From JACDAN01 sp963847235 (GTDB lineage: Bacteria; Actinomycetota; Thermoleophilia; Gaiellales; Gaiellaceae): a stretch of 64,000 bases of DNA. The notes under the pieces are model-generated. The model ran no database searches. It saw only the letters and a list, made by a program, of their open reading frames with translations, and had not been told where the DNA came from. Location of the stretch: NCBI GenBank assembly GCA_963847235.1, contig CAWJYU010000009.1, forward strand, positions 186,001-250,000, written 5' to 3'. The translations under genes and the position numbers were made by a program. Of this stretch, positions 46,198 through 53,608 are shown one piece after another (position 1 is the stretch's first letter; every line of letters starts with the position of its first letter).

Positions 46198-46352
46198 CGG
46201 GTGCAGACGTACGCGCGGGTCGGCTTGCCCTTGAGGAGGATCCTCACGCGCTGGAGGTTCGGGTCGAAGCGCCGCTTCGTGGCGACCATCGAGTGGCTCC
46301 GGTTGTGACCGAAGCCCGGCTTCTTCCCGCAAACTGCGCAAACCCTGCTCAT
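46161..46352 (-). CDS. rpmB: 50S ribosomal protein L28 (C+ zinc type)
   Basis: 63 residues: MSRVCAVCGKKPGFGHNRSH, then SMVATKRRFDPNLQRVRILL, KGKPTRAYVCTRCLKAGKVE. The CxxC pairs at the N-terminus and in YVCTRC mark the zinc-binding form, rather than the zinc-free form expressed under zinc starvation. The ATG at 46352 has no Shine-Dalgarno sequence, so it may be leaderless. It is isolated from other ribosomal genes, between ribH and a receiver gene. Confidence 0.93.
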   Translation of the reverse strand: MSRVCAVCGKKPGFGHNRSHSMVATKRRFDPNLQRVRILLKGKPTRAYVCTRCLKAGKVEKAL

Positions 46353-46368
46353 CGGCGCGGCAGTGTAG

Positions 46369-47105
46369 CTACGCCCTCGGCGCCCGCTGCTGAAGCACGA
46401 CTTCGCCTCGAACGGGCGGCGCTGCGGACGCGGTGCACACCGCCGGCTCAGCCGTTCCGCGCCGCGCGCGCAGCTGCTGGAAGAGGTTCGCCATCTCCAC
46501 GGCGCCGCGCACAACGTCGCCGACGCGGTCGATCCTGGCCTCGGCCTGCTCGATCGTGTCCGTCGTCAGGACTCCGAAGGCGACGGGCACACCCGTCTCG
46601 ATCGCCGCAAGCTGGAGGCCGCTCGCCGCCTCGCCCGCCACGTAGTCGAAGTGCGAGGTCTCGCCGCGCACGACGCAGCCGAGCGCGACGATGCAGGCGT
46701 ACTTGCGGGTCTTCGCGAGCGCTATCGCCGCGAGTGGCAGCTCGAACGCACCGGGGACCGGCACGATCGTCACCGACTGGCGCGAGACGCCCGTCGCTTC
46801 GAGCTCCTCGAGCGCGTTGGCGAGCAGACGCCTCGTGATCTCGCCGTTGAACTTCGCGACCACGACTCCCACGGACAGGCCCTCGCCGTCCGACGACCCG
46901 GTCATCACCCCGTAGCCGGACGGAACTTCGAACCGGCCCGGAGCGTGCTCGGGCGCCTCGGCCTCGAGCTCCGCTTCGGCCTCTGCCGTTCGCAGCTGCG
47001 GGATCTCCGGCTCGGCCTCCGGCTCGGGCTCGGGCTCCGGCTCTCGGGCTCGGGCTCCGGCTCGGGGCGGACGTTCTCCTTGCGTTCCTCGAGCCGGTCG
47101 CTCAC
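46369..47105 (-). CDS. ribH: Lumazine synthase with acidic N-terminal extension, frameshifted
   Basis: The core from about 46908 (MTGSSDGEGLSVGVVVAKFN onward) has VPGAFELPLA and CVVRGETSHFDYV with the catalytic His; it forms 6,7-dimethyl-8-ribityllumazine. A GTG at 46908 could start it, but lacks a ribosome-binding site. A GTG at 47105 overlaps the ribAB TGA (GTGA) and reads MSDRLEERKENVRPEPEPEP. After a frame change near 47045 the in-frame sequence continues EPEPEAEPEIPQLRTAEAEA and EHAPGRFEVPSGYG straight into the core. So the native protein probably has a Glu/Pro-rich extension of about 65 residues, broken by an indel in the repeat. The C-terminus also carries about 25 extra residues. Confidence 0.75.
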
Positions 47106-48337
47106 GAGTCGAACCGTAGATCCTGGTGGTGGAGCTTGTGGCCGAGCCTGTCGCGTTTCGTCTCGAGATAGCGGCGATTCTCGGCGTTCGGCGAGGTCTC
47201 GATCGGCACCTGCTCGACGACGCGGAGCCCGAAGCCCTCGAGGCCGGTGATCTTCTTCGGGTTGTTCGTCAGGATCCTGATCGTCGTCAGTCCGAGGTCG
47301 GCGAGGATCTGGTTTCCGATCCCCCACTCCCTTGCGTCTGCAGGGAAGCCCAGCTCGAGGTTCGCGTCGACGGTGTCGAGGCCTTCCTCCTGGAGCTCGT
47401 ACGCCTTGAGCTTGCTGAGCAGGCCGATCCCGCGTCCCTCCTGCGCCATGTAGAGCAGGACTCCGCGCTCGGCCGCGCCGATCTGCTCGAGCGCCTGCTC
47501 CAGCTGCTCCCCGCAGTCGCAGCGGAACGAGTGGAAGACGTCACCGGTGAGGCATTCCGAGTGGACTCGGACGAGGACGTCCTCCGCCCCGTCGATCTCG
47601 CCCTTGACGAGCGCGATGTGCGTCTTGCCGGTCAGCGTCTCGCGGAAGGCCACGGCCTCGAAGTCGCCGTACGCCGTCGGGAGCCGTACGGAGACCGTGC
47701 GCTCGACCAGCTTCTCGGTGCGGCGGCGGTACTCGATCAGATCCGCGACGGTGATCAGCTTGATGTCGTGGCGCTCACAGAACCCCAGCAGGTCGGGGAC
47801 GCGCGCCATCGTCCCGTCCTCGTTCATCACCTCGCACACGACGCCCGCGGGGATGAGCCCGGCGAGCCGGGCGAGGTCGACGGCGGCCTCGGTCTGGCCG
47901 GTTCGCTCGAGGACGCCGCCCGCCTTGGCGCGGAGCGGGAAGATGTGACCCGGGTGGACGAGGTCGCCCGGCCCCTTGTTCTGGTCGATCGCCGTCTGGA
48001 TCGTCCGCGAGCGGTCGGCGGCGGAGATCCCGGTCGTCACGCCCTCACGCGCCTCGATCGAGACCGTGAAGGCGGTCTGGAGCGGCGCCTCGTTCTTCTG
48101 AACCATCGGGAGCAAGGCGAGCTCGTCGCAGCGCTCGGGGGTCAGGCAGAGGCAGACGAGCCCGCGCGCGTGGGTGGCCATGAAGTTGATCGCCTCGGGG
48201 GTCGCGAACTGGGCCGCGATGGTGAGATCGCCCTCGTTCTCCCGGTCCGCGGCGTCGACGACGACGACGAACTTGCCCGCGCGGATGTCCTCGATCGCCT
48301 CTTCGATCGCCGAGAGGTTTGTCTCGGTGGTCGCCAT
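47102..48337 (-). CDS. ribAB: Bifunctional DHBP synthase / GTP cyclohydrolase II
   Basis: 411 residues from ATG 48337. N-terminal RibB domain (VVVVDAADRENEGDLTIAAQ, THARGLVCLCLTPERCDEL), C-terminal RibA domain with zinc cysteines (VRVHSECLTGDVFHSFRCDC) and the GTP-binding YMAQEGRGIGLLSKLKAYEL. It makes 3,4-dihydroxy-2-butanone 4-phosphate and opens GTP, the two entry reactions of riboflavin synthesis. It lies 20 bases after ribE. The longer in-frame start upstream is rejected. Confidence 0.95.
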   Translation of the reverse strand: MATTETNLSAIEEAIEDIRAGKFVVVVDAADRENEGDLTIAAQFATPEAINFMATHARGLVCLCLTPERCDELALLPMVQKNEAPLQTAFTVSIEAREGVTTGISAADRSRTIQTAIDQNKGPGDLVHPGHIFPLRAKAGGVLERTGQTEAAVDLARLAGLIPAGVVCEVMNEDGTMARVPDLLGFCERHDIKLITVADLIEYRRRTEKLVERTVSVRLPTAYGDFEAVAFRETLTGKTHIALVKGEIDGAEDVLVRVHSECLTGDVFHSFRCDCGEQLEQALEQIGAAERGVLLYMAQEGRGIGLLSKLKAYELQEEGLDTVDANLELGFPADAREWGIGNQILADLGLTTIRILTNNPKKITGLEGFGLRVVEQVPIETSPNAENRRYLETKRDRLGHKLHHQDLRFDS

Positions 48338-48357
48338 CGGCGCCCATCGTATCCGGG

Positions 48358-48906
48358 CTAGCGGGCACCCCCGACGAGCTTCTCGACGTACTTGGCGAGG
48401 ATGTCGACCTCCAGGTTGACCGGATCGCCCGGCTCGAGCGACCCCAGCGTCGTGACCTCCAACGTGTGCGCCACGAGGGCGACCGTGAACGTCTCGTCGT
48501 CGATCGCCGCGATCGTGAGCGAGACGCCGTCCACGGCGATCGAGCCCTTCTCGACGCAATAGCGGAGGAGCTCCGGCGGCGCCTCGACCGTCAGCCGCTC
48601 ACCCTCGAGCGAGCGGACCCGGCCGACGCCGTCGACGTGGCCCTGGACGTAGTGCCCGCCGAGCGGCTCGCCGGCCGCGAGCGCCGGCTCGAGGTTGACC
48701 GTCTCGCCGAAGCCCTTCGAGCGGGCCGCGGTCTCGTCCATGACGTCGAACGCGAGGCTGCCGTTCTGCGCCTCGACGACGGTCAGACAGACGCCGTCGA
48801 CGTTGATCGAGTCGCCGATCTTCGGCGCCAGCGACGACTCCACGACCAGGCGGCGGTCGGCGAACGAGACGGTCCGCGCCCGCTCCCGAACGATCCCCGT
48901 GAACAC
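48358..48906 (-). CDS. ribE: Riboflavin synthase alpha chain
   Basis: 182 residues from GTG 48906. Opens MFTGIVRERA and has the two lumazine-binding repeats, VCLTVVEAQNGSLAFDVMDE and VSLTIAAIDDETFTVALVAH; GGHYVQGHVDGVGRV marks the inter-repeat turn. It dismutates two lumazines to riboflavin. Upstream is a 173-base gap with a strong hairpin at 48989-49008, before the small gene and ribD. Confidence 0.95.
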   Translation of the reverse strand: MFTGIVRERARTVSFADRRLVVESSLAPKIGDSINVDGVCLTVVEAQNGSLAFDVMDETAARSKGFGETVNLEPALAAGEPLGGHYVQGHVDGVGRVRSLEGERLTVEAPPELLRYCVEKGSIAVDGVSLTIAAIDDETFTVALVAHTLEVTTLGSLEPGDPVNLEVDILAKYVEKLVGGAR

Positions 48907-48988
48907 TCGGCCAGGTTAGTGTCTCTTCAGGTGATGCTGCCCCGCTTCTGGGTCGCGAGCACCAAGCCAGAGGCCGCACTCCGACGAG

Positions 48989-49008
48989 CCAAGGCTAGGC
49001 AGCCTTGG
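48989..49008 (-). terminator. Hairpin upstream of ribE
   Basis: CCAAGGC and GCCTTGG form a perfect seven-base stem with a six-base loop, about 80 bases upstream of ribE in the 48907-49079 gap. It may end the upstream transcript or act as an attenuator for ribE. No FMN riboswitch consensus is recognised. Confidence 0.5.
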
Positions 49009-49079
49009 TGAGGAGGAGGGTGGGCTCTGGCGCCGCGTGATCGCGGGCCAGAAGCAGGCGTGCATTGCCTGGAGAGGCA

Positions 49080-49304
49080 CTATTGGCCGAGGGCGATTGC
49101 CTCGATCGTCTCGCGGACGAGCGGCTGGAGCTGCGGCCGGGAGACGTCCGGCCGGGTCAGCTCTCCCCGCAGCTCCTCGATCAGGTCCTGCGACTCGGGC
49201 CCTACGTCACCGGGCTCCGCGAGCGCCTCTCGGACTTGGCCGAGATCGACGTGTCCCGCAAGCCAGCGCGAGAGGGTTTGGATCAGGTCAGGGCTCGTTG
49301 ACAT
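49080..49304 (-). CDS. Small acidic protein in the riboflavin operon
   Basis: 74 residues, MSTSPDLIQTLSRWLAGHVD followed by LGQVREALAEPGDVGPESQD and ELTRPDVSRPQLQPLVRETI. Predicted helical, acidic, with no membrane segment. The ATG overlaps the end of ribD by 17 bases, suggesting translational coupling. No family recognised. A role in riboflavin synthesis is only by position. Confidence 0.65.
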   Translation of the reverse strand: MSTSPDLIQTLSRWLAGHVDLGQVREALAEPGDVGPESQDLIEELRGELTRPDVSRPQLQPLVRETIEAIALGQ

Positions 49305-50232
49305 AGCCGGTCAGGAGAACATCCTCTCCTACGGGGCGGCTTGCGAAACGGCTCAGGCGCACCGGCGGGATGCCACCCTCGAAGAGCGCGGGCCCCTCGC
49401 CGGCGAGCGTGGGCGCCACGAAGACGAGGAGCTTGTCCAGCAGGCTCTCGCGGAGGAAGGCGGCGGCGATCCGGGGGCCGCCCTCGAGAAGCAGCGACTG
49501 GACGCCGTCGGCGCCGAGCCTGGCGAGCTCGTCGCTCAGGGAGCCCGTTCGGAGCTCGAGGTCGGACCCCTCGGGCAGCGGCGCCCGGCCGAAGGCGAGC
49601 CGGCGAGGCTGCCGGACGGCGCCGACGTCCCGTGCGTCGAGGCTCGGACGATCTGCGTGGACCGTGCCCACCCCGACCGCGACGGCGTCGGACATGGCCC
49701 GCAGTTCGTGGACGAGCCGCCGGCTTTCCTCTCCGGAGATCCAGCGCTCGCCCGGGATCGTCAGCCGGCCGTCGAGCGTCATCGCCGCCTTGTAGGTCAC
49801 GAACGGGCGACCCTGAGCGACCCAGGTGCGCCACGCCTCGTTCTGGATCCGGGCCTCGAAGAGGTCTGCATGCTCGACCTCGACTCCCGCCGCGCGCAGG
49901 AGCTCGAGCCCACCGCCGGCCTCAGGGTTCGGGTCGAGCGACGCCGCGACCACGCGTTTCACATCGGCAGCGACCAGCGCATCGGTGCAGGGCGGCATGG
50001 TTCCGTGGTGCGCGCACGGCTCCATGGTCAGGTAGACCGTCGAGCCGGCAGCGCGCTCCCCCGCCTGTTCGAGCGCGAGCACCTCGGCGTGGGGCTCCCC
50101 CTTCCGGCGGTGCCAGCCCTGGCCGACGACCTCGTCGTCGCGGACGACGACCGCGCCGACCACGGGGTTCGGATGCGTGGTTCCGCGGCCCTGCTCCGCG
50201 AGCTCGAGGGCACGCGCGAGATGCTCGTTCAC
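49288..50232 (-). CDS. ribD: Bifunctional deaminase/reductase RibD
   Basis: 314 residues from GTG 50232, overlapping the corrected rpe stop (GTGA). Deaminase zinc motif EPHAEVLAL and TMEPCAHHGTMPPC; reductase domain RPFVTYKAAMTLDGRLTI, LLLEGGPRIAAAFL. It carries out the second and third steps of riboflavin synthesis. Shorter than Escherichia coli RibD (about 367). The native start is not visible as a separate ORF because of the rpe frameshift, which fuses the two. Confidence 0.92.
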   Translation of the reverse strand: MNEHLARALELAEQGRGTTHPNPVVGAVVVRDDEVVGQGWHRRKGEPHAEVLALEQAGERAAGSTVYLTMEPCAHHGTMPPCTDALVAADVKRVVAASLDPNPEAGGGLELLRAAGVEVEHADLFEARIQNEAWRTWVAQGRPFVTYKAAMTLDGRLTIPGERWISGEESRRLVHELRAMSDAVAVGVGTVHADRPSLDARDVGAVRQPRRLAFGRAPLPEGSDLELRTGSLSDELARLGADGVQSLLLEGGPRIAAAFLRESLLDKLLVFVAPTLAGEGPALFEGGIPPVRLSRFASRPVGEDVLLTGYVNEP

Positions 50233-50907
50233 CTGGCCTCTTGGACGAGTTCCTCGTAGGCGTGAGCGATGTCGTCGCGCCCGAAGGTGCTCGTGCCGGC
50301 GACGAACAGGCTTGCGCCCGACGTCTCGGAGGAGCCGGATGTTGTCCCGGCCGACCCCTCCGTCGACCTGGATCGGCTTCTCCGCCGGGAGGAGGCGGCG
50401 CAGGCGTTCGATCCTCGGCAAGGCCTCCGGCATGAACGGCTGGCCGGAGTAGCCGGGCTCGATGCTCATGCAGAGGACGAGGTCGAACGGCTCCGCGACC
50501 TCTGCCGCCTGCTCCGGCTCGGTCTCCGGCTTGAAGGCGAGGCCGACCTCGAGCTCGTGCTGCCGCGCGAGCCGCGCGACCGAAGCTGGGTTCCGGACGG
50601 CTTCGATGTGGAAGGTGACGCTGTCGCCTCCTGCCTCGGCGATCGCCGCGAAGTGCCGCTGGGGCTCCTCCACCATCAGGTGGCAGTCGAGCCGCCCGCC
50701 GAGGCGGTGGACCAGCGGCGCGATCGACTGGAGCACGATCGGCCCGATCGTGATCGGCGGGACGAAGTGTCCGTCGCCGACGTCGAAGTGGAAGATGCGC
50801 GCGCCGGCCCGCATCAGCGTCTCGATCTGCTCGCCGAGCCGCGAGAAGTCGGCCGCATACAGCGACGGCTCGACCTCGACAGTCCGGATCCAGTCCCGCC
50901 AGGGCAC
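50229..50907 (-). CDS. rpe: Ribulose-phosphate 3-epimerase, one frameshift
   Basis: About 225 residues after correction. VEPSLYAADFSRLGEQIETL, FHFDVGDGHFVPPITIGP (metal-binding His/Asp), HLMVEEPQRHF, MSIEPGYSGQPFMPEALPRI and QVDGGVGRDNIRLL are Rpe motifs. It interconverts ribulose- and xylulose-5-phosphate. At about 50323 the frame is lost; deleting one base from the CCC/GGG run restores GASLFVAGTSTFGRDDIAHA and a stop TGA 50229 that overlaps ribD. Without correction the two genes appear fused. Rpe is expected to be essential or near-essential, favouring sequence error. Confidence 0.9.
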
Positions 50908-50947
50908 GCGGCAAGCTTACGAGCGGCCATGGCTGCCGCGGACACGA

Positions 50948-50964
50948 CGAGTGTCTGACACTCG
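50948..50964. promoter_or_regulatory. 17-base palindrome in the rpe-rsmB gap
   Basis: CGAGTGTCTGACACTCG has perfect eight-base arms around a central T. It lies upstream of rpe (minus strand), about 40 bases from its start. A related half-site, GGTCCGACACC, is at 51021-51031 next to the rsmB stop. This could be an operator, a terminator for rsmB or an intergenic repeat. Confidence 0.5.
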
Positions 50965-51031
50965 CGCGGCGTTCGAGGATTCACACTTTCGGCACAGATT
51001 GCTCTTGACAGCCCTCGGGGTCCGACACCGA

Positions 51032-52249
51032 TCAGGTCCCCTCGCGGCGGAGGCGGGCGATGAAGAACCCCGACGTGCCGTGCTTGTGCGGAAACGTGAG
51101 CAGGAACTCGGGCCGTCGCGGGTGCGCGAACTCCGGCCACTCGCCGTTCAGGGGCTCGACGGTCAGGCCGGAAGCGTCCACGACGTCCTCGTTCTCCGAC
51201 TTGGCCATCGTGCAGACCGAGTAGACGATGGTGCCGCCGGGCTTCACACGTTCTGCGGCAACGCGCAGGAGCTCCGACTGCAGCTCCGGAAGCGGTCTCG
51301 CGCGCCAGCGGAGGTCCGGCCGACCCGCGAGCACGCCGAGCCCCGAGCACGGCGCGTCCACGAGCACGCGGTCGAACCCGGTCAGCTCCAGCGGGAGCTC
51401 CCGCGCATCGGCGTTCACGACCCGGACGTTCTCGAAGCCGAGCCGGCGCACGTTCTCCACCAGCTCCCGTGCCCGGCCGGGATGAACCTCGACGGCGACC
51501 ACCTCGGACGCGATGCGGGCGAGCTGGGTCGTCTTCCCGCCGGGGGCGGCGCAGAGATCCAGCACCCGCTCTCCGGCCTGAACGTTCACCGCGGCGCCGG
51601 CGAGCTGCGACCCGCGACTCTGCGGCCACACCTCGCCGCGCTCGAGCTCCCCGGAGTCGATCCGCTCGACGACGCGCGCCTCGCCGGTCGCGACGACGCG
51701 GACCGCGGTCTCGGGGGGCTCGTTCTGTGCCCGCATCAGCGCGAGCGCCTCCTCCGCGCCCCACTCCTCCCACCAGGTCTCCGCGACCCAGTCGGGATAG
51801 GAGTGCTCGAGCGCGGCCTCCTGCGGCGTGGACTCCGGCAGGCCCGCGATCAGGTCGCGGATCCCCTCGGCGACGCGGCGGAGGACGGCGTTCGCGAACC
51901 CCGCCGCTCGCCTCGCGGGCGTGGCCTTCACAAGCTCGACGGCCTCGTTGACGCTCGCCCGAGCCGGGACTCCTCCGAGGTATCCAAGCTCGTAGGCCCC
52001 GAGGCGGATCGCCGCCCGAACCGGCGGATCCATGGCGCTCACCGGTCGACCGCCAAGCTGCTCGATCGCGTGGTCGAGAGTGCGCACCATCTGGATCGCG
52101 CCATAGGCGATCCGCTGCGCGAACGCCCGGTCGCGGGCGTCGAGCTCCTTCGCCTCGGACGCGAACGCCCGGTCTGCGTAGGCGTCCTCCTCGAAGACGC
52201 GCATCAGCACCTTGTGCGCGACGCGGCGAGCGGGGCTAGCGGAGGCCAC
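51032..52249 (-). CDS. rsmB: 16S rRNA m5C967 methyltransferase RsmB
   Basis: 405 residues. N-terminal NusB-like RNA-binding domain (ARRVAHKVLMRVFEEDAYAD, GGVPARASVNEAVELVKATP), then SAM domain with LDLCAAPGGKTTQLA, motif IV DAPCSGLGVL (catalytic-release Cys) and VYSVCTMAKSENEDV (nucleophile Cys). It methylates C967 of 16S rRNA. It overlaps fmt by 14 bases in the priA-def-fmt-rsmB operon. Intact. Confidence 0.95.
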   Translation of the reverse strand: MASASPARRVAHKVLMRVFEEDAYADRAFASEAKELDARDRAFAQRIAYGAIQMVRTLDHAIEQLGGRPVSAMDPPVRAAIRLGAYELGYLGGVPARASVNEAVELVKATPARRAAGFANAVLRRVAEGIRDLIAGLPESTPQEAALEHSYPDWVAETWWEEWGAEEALALMRAQNEPPETAVRVVATGEARVVERIDSGELERGEVWPQSRGSQLAGAAVNVQAGERVLDLCAAPGGKTTQLARIASEVVAVEVHPGRARELVENVRRLGFENVRVVNADARELPLELTGFDRVLVDAPCSGLGVLAGRPDLRWRARPLPELQSELLRVAAERVKPGGTIVYSVCTMAKSENEDVVDASGLTVEPLNGEWPEFAHPRRPEFLLTFPHKHGTSGFFIARLRREGT

Positions 52250-53018
52250 GCTCGAACTCGTCCAGCGTCATGCGGCGGCCACCCTCGGGCTGCACCTCGA
52301 GGATCTCCAGACGATCATCGTCGAGGCGCGAGCGCCAGACGAGCACGGGCCGGCCGTGGAGCTCGCCGCGCGCGCCGATGTGCGGCGAGAGCGCTCGGAT
52401 CCGGTCGTGCAGCTCTTCGGGCGGCCGGGACCAGTCGAGACGTCGGTCCTCCGGCCCGATCTTCTCGGCGTAGGTGACCTCGCCCTCCTGAGGGCGAAAC
52501 TCCGCAGCCAGCGCCTCCTCGACGAGGTCGGCCGCGAGGTCGGCGGCCCGGCCGTAGACGGCGCCGGCGTCGTCATCGGTCTCGATCGGAAAGGCGGCCA
52601 CGGCGCCGACCGGCCCGGCGTCGAGCTCCTCGACGAGCCGGATGATGCTGACGCCCGTCTCGCGGTCCCCGGCCATGATCGCCCGCTCCACAGGCGCCGC
52701 CCCGCGCCAGCGCGGCAGCAGCGACGGGTGGACGTTCAGCCAGTCGGCCTGCTCGAGCAGCTCGCGAGGGATCAGCGCCCCGTAGTCGACGAGCACGACG
52801 ACGTCGACGCCCAGTTCGAGCCCGGCCGGCCGCTCGGGCTGCCGCACCGGGATCCCCAGCCGCTGCGCCATCTCCTTGGCCGGAGGCGGCGAAGGCTTCC
52901 GGCCCCGACCCTTGGGGCGGTCGGGCCGGGTCAGGACGTACTCGATCGGCCGCCGCGCGGCGAGCTCCGCGAGGACGTCGGCGCCGAACTTGCCGGTCGC
53001 CGCGACTGCCAGCCTCAC
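52236..53018 (-). CDS. fmt: Methionyl-tRNA formyltransferase, short C-terminus
   Basis: 260 residues. Catalytic motifs WLNVHPSLLPRWRGAAPVER and VSIIRLVEELDAGPVG are intact and supply the Asn/His/Asp triad. It formylates initiator Met-tRNA. Typical Fmt is about 310 residues; here the C-terminal OB-fold tRNA-binding domain is cut to a short remnant (RPVLVWRSRLDDDRLEILEV). No frameshift is apparent, and the gene overlaps rsmB, so the shortening seems genuine. Confidence 0.93.
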   Translation of the reverse strand: MRLAVAATGKFGADVLAELAARRPIEYVLTRPDRPKGRGRKPSPPPAKEMAQRLGIPVRQPERPAGLELGVDVVVLVDYGALIPRELLEQADWLNVHPSLLPRWRGAAPVERAIMAGDRETGVSIIRLVEELDAGPVGAVAAFPIETDDDAGAVYGRAADLAADLVEEALAAEFRPQEGEVTYAEKIGPEDRRLDWSRPPEELHDRIRALSPHIGARGELHGRPVLVWRSRLDDDRLEILEVQPEGGRRMTLDEFERGLR

Positions 53019-53584
53019 TACGGCGTGAGGACGGCCTTCGGCCGCAGGACCGCGAGTGCCGCCTTTCTCGCCTCGTCGGTCGTGCGGTCGAGGATGAGGA
53101 CGCCGTCGAGGTGGTCGAGCTCGTGCAGCACCACCCGCGCCGGGTGGTCACTGAGCTCGAGCGAAACCTCGCCTCCCTCGAGGTCGCGGCCCTCGACCTT
53201 GATGGAGACCGGCCGCTCGACCGGCATCTGCACGCCGACGAGCGACAGGCAGCCCTCGTCGTCGACGACGCTCTCATCGGAGCTCTCGGCGAGCACGGGG
53301 TTGACCACGACGACCGGGTCCGACTCTGCGTCGGGCAGGAAGACGAAGACCCGGCGGATGACGCCGATCTGGGTGGCCGCGAGGCCCACGCCGTTGGCGT
53401 CGCGCATCAGGTTCGTCATCCGCTCGGCGAGCCGCCGCAGGTCGTCGTCGAACGACTCGACCTCCCGTGCCGGCATCCGCAGCACCGGATCGGGGTACTG
53501 GCGGATCTGCCCGAGCGCCATCCGCCGGCGTGCCTCCGCCTCGGGGTCGAGCTCGTCGGTCCTGATCTGTCCGGCCTCTTCCAC
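53018..53584 (-). CDS. def: Peptide deformylase
   Basis: 188 residues with the three signature motifs: GVGLAATQIG, EGCLSLVG and HELDHLDG, giving the Cys and two His metal ligands. The N-terminal 25 residues (MEEAGQIRTDELDPEAEARR) are an extension. It removes the formyl group added by Fmt, whose gene it overlaps by one base (ATGA). The order priA-def-fmt-rsmB is a classic arrangement. Confidence 0.95.
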   Translation of the reverse strand: MEEAGQIRTDELDPEAEARRRMALGQIRQYPDPVLRMPAREVESFDDDLRRLAERMTNLMRDANGVGLAATQIGVIRRVFVFLPDAESDPVVVVNPVLAESSDESVVDDEGCLSLVGVQMPVERPVSIKVEGRDLEGGEVSLELSDHPARVVLHELDHLDGVLILDRTTDEARKAALAVLRPKAVLTP

Positions 53585-53608
53585 GGCGGGCCTATGTAAT
53601 CAAAGGGC

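Noticed and set aside
46905..47327. Arg/Ser/Pro-rich minus-strand frame ending near ribH
   Set aside because: Its first codons are the real EPEPEP tract and the remainder is the out-of-frame reading of the ribH extension after an indel.
48907..49079. FMN riboswitch upstream of ribE
   Set aside because: The gap was read on both strands; no FMN consensus core could be matched. Only a simple hairpin is present.
49288..50907. A genuine Rpe-RibD fusion protein
   Set aside because: The joining region is out-of-frame Arg-rich sequence. The alternative frame gives a normal Rpe C-terminus with a TGA overlapping a GTG start for RibD.
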